DNA of 64,000 nucleotides, from the NCBI GenBank assembly GCA_036971475.1, contig JBAIZL010000005.1:172050886-172114885 (forward strand), given 5' to 3'. The DNA is from Prosapia bicincta (taxonomy: Eukaryota; Arthropoda; Insecta; Hemiptera; Cercopidae). The translations under genes and the position numbers were made by a program. Position 1 is the stretch's first letter, and every line of letters begins with the position of its first letter. Shown piece after piece: positions 38,076-50,300 of the stretch. The notes beneath the pieces are model-generated. The model saw nothing but the letters and a program-made list of their open reading frames with translations, did not search any database and had not been told where the DNA came from.

Positions 38076-39174
38076 AATATATTTAATATAATTTTCCGTT
38101 TTTTCTTACTGATTCGATCAGGCGGATTCTGTCGCTTACGCGCGCATAAAATATAAATTGTTACAACTTTTTAACAAAACTATATAAAAACGCAAAACTT
38201 TCCAAAAAATAACTTTAGGTTATCAGCAATATTGTACAGTTTATAAAGTATTAAAATTCTAAAGTTTGTAATACAACTTTTTAATTTAAAAAAAAGTGCC
38301 TATAAATTACTGAAAATTACAAACAAATCCGCCATTCTGTTGTGGTTGAATATTATTATTTCTAATTTATTATAAATATATTATTGGAAATATTACCAGA
38401 AGCCCATTCCCATGAAAATGTTGCTTGTCTAAACATCCCTTTAGAAATGTTTTTCTCTATTATCAGTTACACGGATTATTTTTGCTTAGAGAATTCTGAC
38501 AAGATATATTTCAAAATACTGTATCATATTTTAAGGTTTGAAACTATATTTAAGTTTTATAAATATAATTAATTTAGGAAATTATAGAGATTTATAAAGT
38601 TATACAAATGAATCTTTAAAACAACAACAAAAATTTAGAAAAAACATTTGTATAGAATTTCTTGTCTTGTTCAACAAATTTGTGTGAATAAGTGCACTTT
38701 GCAAACTTGTGTACCAGTCAAGAGACCTTTTTTATTTCTAATTGAATTAGTTAAGAGGTGTTTGAAAACAACTTCATTACAAGAAAATTGATATTATATT
38801 TCAAAGCACTACAATTCAACTAAAAAATAATTATAAACAAAAAAATGTTGAAACTGTTACTGTAATGAAAAAATATAGAGGAATAAAAGAAGATGGAAAG
38901 ATATTGCTATACCTTTCTTTTTATAATAAAAGAAATATATTATAGAGATATAAATTCTTTTATTATGTTCATTAAAAAATATTTATAGTGAACCAAGTCC
39001 AACAAAACTATCCCTATTAGGGAATTGTTTATTCTCTTGAGAAAATGTCGAATATAAATTAGTTAAAACACAAAAAACCCAATAACTACAAGTTTTTCAA
39101 AATAAATTTACTAACTATAAATTAACACTTTATATACAGTACATTTACTAGATACCATCTTCAGAGATTCTAGC

Positions 39175-39242
<68 letters not shown>

Positions 39243-42200
39243 GATATTCTTAGATAACAAAAGTCCCTATTTCTCACCCAATACCGACCCAACCCAATAT
39301 CAACATAATACATATGTCAACATCAAAAGGGTCTAGCTAGAAAATCTGTTATAAGTAAAATCTTAATACTATACAAGTTAATCAATATTCTCAAAATTAA
39401 ACATTAAATTAATATATCTTACAATTACACCTTATTATTAATTATTAAACAGTGGAGTAGTAAATCTGAGATAGGCTTTTTGTCATTATTTATCAATTTA
39501 TTATTCTTATATTTATCTGTGTAAATATTTTCAATTATTGTTTAATTATGATTAAAGTATGTCATGATAAATTTTGTAACAAAATAATATATATAATCAA
39601 GTCAAACTTAACAGTGCTTGAATGTTGTTCCATTGAATGTCAGTATGTTAACTTTTTTTAGTATTCATAGAGGAAGATAATTAGAGCATGTTTTTACTTA
39701 TTATTCTTGTCTCTATACTGAAGTATCGTTGTGAAACAGACCTATTCTATGGTTGTTTTAAAATTTGAACAGGATGGAGTATATAAAAGAAAATGCATAT
39801 GTGAAATGACATAGGACAAATGAGTAGAAACCTTAAAACAGTACTTAGGTATTTTACGGAGGCCTCTGTTATACAGCGTGCTGCGGTGGTTAGGTTAGGT
39901 TATTATAAATATATAATAAGAACTGTAAAGAGATAGTAAAATCGTCGAGGTTTACAAGAGTTTGTTTACAAAAAAGAAAATTAATAACGGGAGGGTGTTG
40001 CCTCAGCATTGGATATTTGGCGGTTTGGGGTGATCTGGAATTGCTGTAAAGTGTTCAACTTAATTCTCGCTGATGTTGCTTCCTTTTCAGACGCAAAAAA
40101 CAAGGACTGCTTGTTATAATGACTTGTAATTTTCACAGTAAGTCAAATTAAGTTTGTTCTGTATAAATATTTAGTCTTTTTAGGTCCTGTCAAAAAAAAA
40201 AACTCAAACAATAGTGGCCTCCATATAATACCTATTACCTTTAAAACTAGGTTTAAAGAATCTAGAAAAATTACATATCAAGCCAAACGTCTATTTTAAA
40301 GGAAAACAACTCATCTGTGAAACAAATATACAATTGCAGCAGGAAAAACAGGTTAATATTTTAGAAATTTTATCAAAACATGAGGGAAAATAAGAAAATC
40401 GTAAGTAAAATAATTAACCTGCAAAGACATGGACAAGGCTGCAATGATAATGCCATACAGTAATTATAATGAAATCTTAGATATGGAAATGTAAATTTAA
40501 AACTCAGATAAAAAAAAGAAAGAGAAATTAAGTTTGACATATAAGTTTTTTAAGTTAAGATAAATAAGGCATTGACAAAGGGGTTGTAGACTTTAGAAAA
40601 GACTTGTCTACTAAATTGGTGGAATCTCCTTTAAACATGGCAAGTGGTCAAAACTAGGAATGGCAAATACAGATAAAAAATGTTATAAATATTTTAGCTG
40701 TAAGTAGAACAATGTAATTGGTCTAAATGTAAACCTGCTTCTTGACAATATTGGTGTCTGACTGTGATTTATTCATGATTCTAAGCTGAACACAGGTAGA
40801 GTATTTTTCTTTTCTCACGAATAACACTAACTGCTTCAACTAAGTTGTATTGATTTTTTGCTATTTTACTTTTAAAATCAAGATTGTTTTGGTATTTAAT
40901 GGCTTTAACTCAATTGCATGTGTAATAAAACAAATATAGTTCACTTCCTGTTGTTCGGCTATTCATAAAACAGTAATAGCTGCCAGTAATGACTATGTAA
41001 CTCTTCTCTTCCTTATTTTCAGGGAAATTTTCTACAAGCAATTTTTTGTCAAATTTTGAATTTAGTTTCTATTTTTAATGCTGCTGATGTAAGTGAAAAA
41101 CATCTTTTGGCTATTAATGTCCTGAGCAATGTTATTGCAGTCACAGTTTCAATGTATTCTGTTTTTAATGTTGGTAGGACAAGCCAGCAACATCCCCTCT
41201 CTGCTGACAATTTTATTGTGCTTGACACAGTATTATCATAATTATTATTTAAATACTAACAATGTAAACAAGTCTTATCTTTTAGTCCTCAATATTATTG
41301 TTTGCGAATCATTTCTCTCAGGTCACATTTAAAAATGGATTTTGGATGAAACGCTGGTGGCGCAAGCGAGAAACAATAGGGTTGGCAAAAATATCCCCAT
41401 ACAGCCCTCTTAATGTTTTTTTAAACTCTTAAGTTAATATTATTATATAATTGAATGTATTTTACTGTATTTCATTTGGGCTAAATAGCGGTATTTATAG
41501 CATACAATTGGTTATTCCATTTTAGGGTCTAGCTCCAAGATGATTCAATTAGAGGGCATGTACATGGCTGAATCTTCTACTTGACTTGTATTGTAAATCA
41601 CTTTAAATACCCATGACTTATTCCAAGTGGTAGATGTTATTGTTTATAGATGTTACTGATTTGAGGGGGTCTATGCCCATCAAAGTTCAAGGCAAAGCTC
41701 AGTTTAATTGCTGAGATTCATTCCAATTCCTTACTGTCTCTGAAAATTTAGATGTTTCCAAAATCAATGTGTTATGGCACTGTTAATGTAGTTTTTATTA
41801 CTCTAGCTATTAATTGAGAGGACTATTTTGTGCATTTTCAACTTTATATAGGGTATCTCTTTATATTATAACAGGTTTCATAAATGTCTGGTTTGTAGCA
41901 TTCCTTCCTTCTGAGAGATTCTTGAAGAATTTTTTAACAATTCTTAGATGAATGGTTATTTTGCTGCTATATTACCTTTGACTCTGTTCATTGTCCATGT
42001 ATTTACAACTACTTTGTATCTTGACTCGTAGATTATTTATGTCTACCAGAGTTCAGAACAAAATCATAGTTCCTTCACAGTGAAGAGATGCTGTACTGTT
42101 TCGTGAACATCTTTCAAGCCTCATTCAATTTTCATTACTGCAATTGTACTGATGTCTGTTCTCTTTGAAGGCTGATACAGGATTATATCGGCAGCAAATA

Positions 42201-44326
42201 TTCTTACTTTGCCTTTACCAACAGTTTTTATTTCACTTAGAATACCATATATATTTTATGTTAAATTGTATATAGTTGAAAACAGCAACCTTATAGTAAT
42301 CCTTCCTTTGTTGAATGGTAGGGTGATTTTATCTTTGTGTTAAGAATTTTGATAACCAATTTCATTATGATTACTTTTATATTTGCCCTCGGGAGTTTTA
42401 ATTTTATTGTCAGGTTTGGTTTAACATATTGTATCTTATAAGAATGCCAATATTTTGGAGCAATTATAAAAACACATTTTATGTTTTTAGTTAATATAAG
42501 TACATGCACTCTGAAATTATAAAAATCATAATACATCTTGTAATACCTACCTAGATAAATTAATTGAAAGTTTTTCATTACTAGGCCAATGGATCAAGCG
42601 GCATTGAAGAACAGTAATGTGCTAATACTGACAGGGCTAACACAGACACCGACTGCAAATCCAGATGGAATGCTTGGTGAACTTTGCCTTGCCGTAGGTA
42701 AATATTTTAAAAAACATTTTATTATATTTTTGGTTTACAAGGATTATTTCTTTCTTATATTCAAATGGATTGTGCTGTGGAAAATGTTTTGATAGTTAAA
42801 ATGTGTTTTTTTTCTATTGTTCAATGTTTTTTTAATTCACTTTTATATAAATATTGTATTTCTATTCTTGAATGACTATTTTCTAAAGTTATTGACATTC
42901 TTATTACATAGCAGCATTTTAAAGATACAAGGATTTAATATTAGTTCTTACAGAAAATTCAAGTCCATGGTAAAAAAAAAGGTTATAACTTTTGTTATAT
43001 TGATATAAGATTTAAAATTTTTAACATTTTAATTTTTTAACCTGATAATTTTTATTTAAACTACAATTACAAATTGTATAAAATATATGTTGTGGCAAAA
43101 CTATCCTATAACATAACAGAATAATAAACAAACAAAAAATACATGAATAATAGAAATGGAAAGGATAGGTCGAAACAAAAATGTAATTAATAATGACTGT
43201 TCTTTGGCGTAATAAGTCATAATATGAGTGAATCTGAAAACACTCATATTATTTTTAGAAATAGTTTTCAAAATTGACTCCTTAAATTGTTTATTTCAAA
43301 TAGTCCATAACTTAATAATTTAAAACTATTTAGTAATTATAAAAACACACATACTAAACAAACAAACACAATACAAATCACACATACTATTTGATACTAT
43401 CGAAAACCTACCTTTAAAACTGTCACCGCTTGACCCAATATCTCCAAGCAGAATACACTGATGAAGATCGGCACATAGCGATCGAAAACGTTCTGTCTCA
43501 GTAAGTTTTAACAAATTTACTAAATTTGTTCGGATAGTCATAAACTATTGTTTTAAGTGATTAATAATGTTCTGTATGTAGTTCCAATTAAAATAATTAA
43601 TACACCAAGTAGTAAAGAGATATTATCTTTTTAATATAATAATAATAATCACATAAACATTACAATAGTACACGCAACTTAATAATGTTCACTTATTCGA
43701 GACCTTCACTGGTAATAACCTGTTTGTAGCTAATTCAGTGTTGCCACCTACACAACATCTTCCTTCCAAGTTATACAACTCAATCTTATTAAATTTGTCG
43801 TAAAGAATTCAGCATCCACAACTTTTTGATATTCCTTCACACTCTCAACTCATACTTCAGCATTATCTCGTTCTGCTTTCAATTCCAGCTCAATGTTTAG
43901 AAGAGCTATCTTTGGGTTCTTGTAAGACTTTGGTTGCATTTCAAACCCAGCATATGAAAAAGTTTTCTTAAATGCAACTCCAGCTACAAGAAGTGAGTCC
44001 TCAAAGGCTCCACCTTATACTTGTTTGATTCCAATCATGTTTAGTGGCAGTAAATCATCCAACGACATTACTGCATCAACAACCATTTTGGAAAAGAAGT
44101 CTTTTTGTTGATGAATTAGTTTTGAGCTAAGTGCCGTAGCTGCACATTTCTCCTACAATGCTCTGTGTTCTACAGCATTGCTTTTCTCAATCTTTACAGC
44201 TAAACTGTCAATTTTCTCTATGGAAAGTTGTAATGCTTTACGAATAGCTTTAATGATGATTTGAGGATGAACACCCTCTTCCACATATGGTTTGACTTGT
44301 TTTAAAAATTCTCCAGCTAACAGAAC

Positions 44327-44359
<33 letters not shown>

Positions 44360-47300
44360 TTGAGATTTTGCAATATAGGGTCACTCTGTGTTTCTTTAAT
44401 AAATTTATCTTTTTTAGCTTCATTTATTTGCAAAATAGCTGCATTAGATGCTATCATATGAATTGTATCAGATAAGAATTTGCCTGTATCAGAATCTTCT
44501 GGTGAACTATTTTCGCAGTCACGAGACAATAGATCAGAAATATACATTTCTTTTCCAGGAATGTGAAACAAATTAAGATCATATTTCACTAGCTTAAGAG
44601 CCATTCTTTGTAGTCTATTGGATCCAATTTGTGAAATCCTTTTCTTAAGAAGAGATACTAATGGACGGTGATCTGTTCTAACACTAACAGTTCATCCATA
44701 AATATAAAGATGGAACTTTTGAGTTGCATATACAAGACTTAGGAGTTCTTTCTCTATCTGAGCGTAATTTACTTCTGCATTATTCAAAGCTCTCGATGCA
44801 TAAGCCACTGGCTTGTTCTCCTGTAATATACAACATCCTAATGCATGTTTAGATGCATCACACTCTATTGTAATTTCTTTTGTTGGATCAAAACAGCTAA
44901 GAATTGGAGCCTCAGTGATAAGCAACTTTATTTTATTCAATAAATCAGTATGATGTTTCGTCCATAGCCATTCAACATTCTTTTTCATCAGTTATCTGAA
45001 AGGTGCTGTAATCTCAGCAAAATTAGGAATAAAAGCTCTAAGATAATTTAGAAGTCCATGAAGTCTCAATAGCTCTTTGTTACAAGTAGGTATTTTAACT
45101 TGATTTATAGCTTCAACTCTAGAGGGATCTATTTTCATACCATCAATATTAAATACAAATCCCCAAAACTTAACTTCATTAATACGAAATTGAGTCTTTG
45201 AAGCATTAAATTTTACGTTAAACTGACGTGCTCTATCTAAAACAGCTTTCATTGTTTTATCATGTTCCTTCTGACATTTTGCTTTTATCAATAAATCATC
45301 AAAATATGTTATTACGTTAGGAATGTCACCAAAATTCCTCATATTAATTTTTTGAAACTCTTCAGGGGCTACAGATACTCCAAACGGTAGCCTTAAAAAT
45401 GTATACACTCCAAATGGTGTAGCAAAGTCACAAAGATCTGCAGAAGCCTTATCCAATTCAATATTATAAAACCCATCTTTTAGATCTAACACAGAAAAGG
45501 CTGAATTTCCTGATAACTGTGCACTCACATCCTAAACTGAAGGAAGTAGCGCTGGCTCTCTAATTATAACTTTATTAAGGTCCTTAGACAAAGGCGTAGA
45601 CTTCCGTCCTTCTTCTCTATTATCACTAGATTACTAACCCACACAGGTGTGTCTTCAACTTTAGATATAATACCATCAGCTTCTAGTTGCTTTAATTTAG
45701 TTTATGTGACTACATTACGAACCCTGGCATCAACATGTGAATTTGAAACTCAGGAAGAAGGTCTTTTTAGAGACCAAGTAGTTTTAAATAGTGAGGACAA
45801 TGTGACCTTCACGAACGAGTTCTAAGAGAAAAAGATATAATTTTAACTTGGGTCATAGAGTTTATTAAAGTTAATGAGAGTAGTAAAGAGACATTATCTT
45901 TTTAATATAATAATAATCACATTAATATTACAATAGTATACGCAACTTAATATTGTTCACTTATTCGTGACCTTCACTGGTAATAACCTGTTTGTAGCTA
46001 ATTCAGTGTTGCCACCTACACAACAAATAAGATTCACCGAACGTAATGGACTACAAAATTCAAGAATATAAAAACAAATTTCCTTCAAACTTCTTTACTG
46101 TTATTATTGTTCAACCCAATTTTTGCATCGAAAAAACAAACAAAACTAAGACTTGTGACTCTGTGGAAAATATAACAATATGTCAAATTCTTATAAATAG
46201 AAATAAAGTATATTAATAGCCTGTTTTGCACTGTAGATGCAGTTTGCAGGTGTGCAGCACCAAACAAATCACTCTGTACAGGGTTAAACAATTACATCAT
46301 GTCAGGGAAATATTCATTTGATAGTATGTAATATGCTTAGACTATAATATGTCTCTTATTTGTTTATTATTTTTTTGTATTTATTTGTAATTGGATTTAA
46401 ATATTTAATAATCCTACTGTTAAATATTTTGCCATATAACGGCAACATTGATTTCCGGAGGACCTTAAATAATTAAATGAATGAAATTGACGTTTTGTAC
46501 ATACCTCACTGGGCGAAGTACCACCACTTTTCGGACAGTTATTCGGGTGCACCCTTTCCCGCACTTATCAATTACCTGTTGAACTTAAAGAAATCACTTA
46601 TATTCAAAATGTCACTATTAATGTTAAGAGTACCTTCGCCACTTGACAGGAGAAACAAAGAGAGAGAAATGGTCTAAACCGAGCCTCATTTAGAACACAC
46701 AAAAACTACGTCACGTCGAGAGTGACGGGAGAGATGTCGTTTAACCGACGATTCGAAAGGAACTGGGCGTACCGAACCTTGTAAGAGACAAAGGTTGGCC
46801 GATAAGGAGTCCCTCTCTGAAGCATTTACACTGTCTTTTTAAATTATCTTTAATTTAAAGAAAAGTACGTAACACCTACTTCTAATTGCCTCAGAACTTA
46901 TAATTTTATATCTAAACTGATGTTCGTAGTTTCAACATTGTTACTTTTTAAAACTGACATTTAATAGTACTTCGGCAGCCTGAGGGAATGAAGCACCTTC
47001 ATCGGAGGCGAGCTGATGAAGAGTTCTTATCGCCAGGTAAGGTGAACAACTAAGTCCATAGGTTACTGTGGTCAATTGATAAGTGGAAATAGGTTGATCG
47101 ACATTGTCCCTCCATAGGATCAGCTGATAAGGTAGATCATCAGGGTGGACTTTGATCTGACGATACATCTGACGTATATCGCTAGTAAAAACCACATTAT
47201 GATAGCGAAACATGAGTAACAGATCACAAATGTTGGTCTGCATTTTCTGTCCTGTCCACAGGTTGTCGTTGAGAGAGAAACCGTTGGATGTTTTTGCACT

Positions 47301-50300
47301 GGCATCAAAGACTGTTCGAAGGCGAGTAGTGGTGCTGGATTCCTTTAGAACCCCATGATGAGGTAAGAAGTAGTGAGGTGAACTGAGCTGAGTGTTTTGG
47401 GCAAGTATCATGTGTCCAGAAGTCAAATAGTCAGACATGAATTCTGCATAAAGTTGCTTGAAGCGAGGCTTAGAGTTGAACTTTTGTTCGAGAGATTTTA
47501 ATCGTACTTCCGCGTTCCCGCGAGAAGTTCCGAGAGGAGGTTTATCTTGTTTGAAAGGAAGTCGGACACAGTAACGACCTGAACTGTCGCGTGTATGAGT
47601 AGCGACATAATGAGCTTCACATGCTTGATCATGTGGTGAGAGTTTTGAGGTTAAGGGCACTTCTTCATGTTGCCAGAATTTTTGCAGAGAATTGTGCAGT
47701 TCCAAGTCATTCACAGTGAGTAATGTGGTGGACATACTAGCACTAGATTCCCTTTCACAGGTAGGCAGACATGGAGCTTCTCCCATAACCATGAATCCAA
47801 AGTGAGTGCCTTTCAGGCACGGCATATTAGAGCCGAGAGAATGCGTAGTTGGAGTCAATATTAAGGGAAAAAGAGCGCCGCCCAGAAGAATATCAATGCG
47901 ACTTGGCAAATGAAAAGTAGGGTCGGCAAGCGTATAAGATTGTACCTTATTTAGTACTTTAACGTCAATGTGAGTACGAGGTAAATCGATGCAAATTTTG
48001 TCGAGAATGAGAAAATTATGTTTGGCAGTTATTACTGTGCCATCGAGAGTGTGCACCCCTAAAGAGGTCATGCCCCTTGAGCGAGTAAGGGTTTGAGAAA
48101 GTCCAACAATGTTTTGATTACTTCTTGTTCGAGTTACACACATTAGTTGAGCTACTTGCTCTGAAATAAATGAGGATTGGCTTCCTGAGTCCACCAGAGC
48201 CCGGAAAACATAAGTCGTCCCGGTAGGAGAGGAGAGTTTTACTAAAAGTGTGCCCAGGAGCACAGTTGTACTTTGTGAGGCAGGATTAGTCGTCTGAGAA
48301 GTCATACTAATAGGTGACTGAACAACTTCTGTTAAACCTTGGTCCTGGGAAAGAGAGGACTTTAATGGTGTATGCTGAGGCAGGTGATCGTTGTCGAAAT
48401 GGAGAAGAGTGTGATGTTTCCTTTTACATTGAAAACAAGTCGAATTGGATTTACAAAACTTCACACTGTGAGCGCCCAAACATGAAATACATCTACTATA
48501 CGACTTCGCGATCTTCAAACGCTCTGTCGGAGATTTGACCTTAAACTTAAGGCAGGAATAGATATTATGATATTATTAATAGTCATTGACAGAGTTACAA
48601 GTCACCAGCGAAGTCCCCTTTCGGTTAACCTGAGTCTTATACATTAACGGTTTTCCCTTTGAAATTTGAGGTGAGTTTGAAGGTAATGAGTTAGCGTTGA
48701 GAGTTGAAAAGGAATGTAGTGTCGCGTGTTCAAGTTCACTACATTTTTGTGAGAGGAAGTTGATAATTTCCGCAGGTGTTGCCAGGGTCGACGTGTTATC
48801 CCGTGATTGTTAAAGCTTCTTCAGTATAGTCGAATCCAGCTTGCGTAAAATCATCGCTGTCAATAAGGGATTGTTACTCGTGATATCAATTTGTAGCCCC
48901 TTCAAGGCTTGGGTGTTCTCTGTGTAACTTGTAACAAAGTTACGCATTTGGTTAGTAGTGTAATTGATATTCGGCAAGTCGAGAATTCTATTGAGATGAA
49001 TTGACATTAATCGTCTTGGAAAATGATATCTCTCCATAAGAAGGTCATACGCGACTTGATAATTAACTTCCGAAATAGGTAAAGAGTTAATTAATTTTAA
49101 TGGTTCACCTGAGAGTACACTGAGCAAATACTGTAGTTTGGTGACAGCATTGAGAGATGTATTTTTATGTATGGTAGAGTCAAAGAGATTTTTGAAAGAA
49201 ATCCATTCAAATGGATCACCCGTGAAATGTTTGAGTTCCAATTTTGGAAGTCGCAGTGGGATTTGTGACGAGAGTGAAGAGCTAGCTTCGGTTTTTTGCC
49301 TAGCAGCCTGTTTCGCTTCTATTGAAGCAACAGTGTAATTTATGCGAGAAACAAGATCATTAACCACAGCCGAAGTTGAGAAATTGGGAATAAAATCGTT
49401 ATCTTTTTCCAACGAGAGTTTATTGAATAAGTCCAATGTGTCTAAAAATTCTTGTTTAATGCTAGCGACAGAGGGAGCTCGGATCATTAATTCCTGCATG
49501 ATCGCTTTATCAGAAATCTTTTGCGTGAGATCATAAATAGATTGGATCTGGGAAAATAGAGCTTCCTTCTTAGCAGTGATTACCCTTAGTGATTTGGCCA
49601 TTTTGTAGAATTGAATTATATCTACAATAACAATAAGGCTCTTTAAATACACTAACAAAATATGCTATACTAATAGCAAGAGCGATAGAGAAAGCATAAA
49701 CTAGTTTCTCACAAAGAAATGTAAATATTGAATGTTTGAACTTATGAACGGACGTAAACAGTTCAAGTAAACAAATGTCTCTTATTCAAGGTTACAATAA
49801 CAAGATATCTTCCAATAATTGCAATCAGAAAAACGTTCAATACAAATTATGAAAAAATGTAAATATTTTAAAAGGAAATATTACAATTACATTGGACAGC
49901 ATGTAACTGAATGATCTGCTTCAAAACAATAAGCATTAATAAATATAAATTTGCAATTTATAAGCACTGAAATCATAGGTGACTTCTTTTACCATACTAA
50001 ATAGTTAGCAGAAAATATTTATAAATATATTAGCCTATTAACATTAGCATGAGTGGGCAACATACATTTTGAATCATACGAATTGTTTACAAATAGACAA
50101 GCGTAATAAATTATAAAGATATGCTTTCAGAGAGGGTTTGTTATAATCTACTGTATTTGAACAGCTGATAGATAAGAAATTGAGTGAGGTAAGCCTTGTA
50201 ACAAGGACAAGATATTGCGTGCGGTTGGAAATATGTACGTCACACTTGTGGACATGTTTTAACATAGGACCTTTTCAAAAGATCCGGGCCGTAGGACCAA

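Larger units (their letters stand above)
43609..46025 (-). mobile_element. Gypsy-type LTR element carrying CCT7 sequence
   Basis: Direct repeats 43609-43757 and 45880-46025 (about 150 bp, each ending CCACCTACACAACA on the plus strand) flank a minus-strand interior. In minus-strand order: right LTR, a short leader, reverse transcriptase, RNase H, then a fragment of the chaperonin gene CCT7 in place of integrase, then the left LTR. Gag and protease are missing. Several stops show it is dead. Target duplication not identified. Confidence 0.75.

Noticed and set aside
46477..46677. 66-aa open frame found twice (also 50363-50563)
   Set aside because: It lies within the two BEL LTRs, so the duplication reflects the LTR rather than a gene pair.
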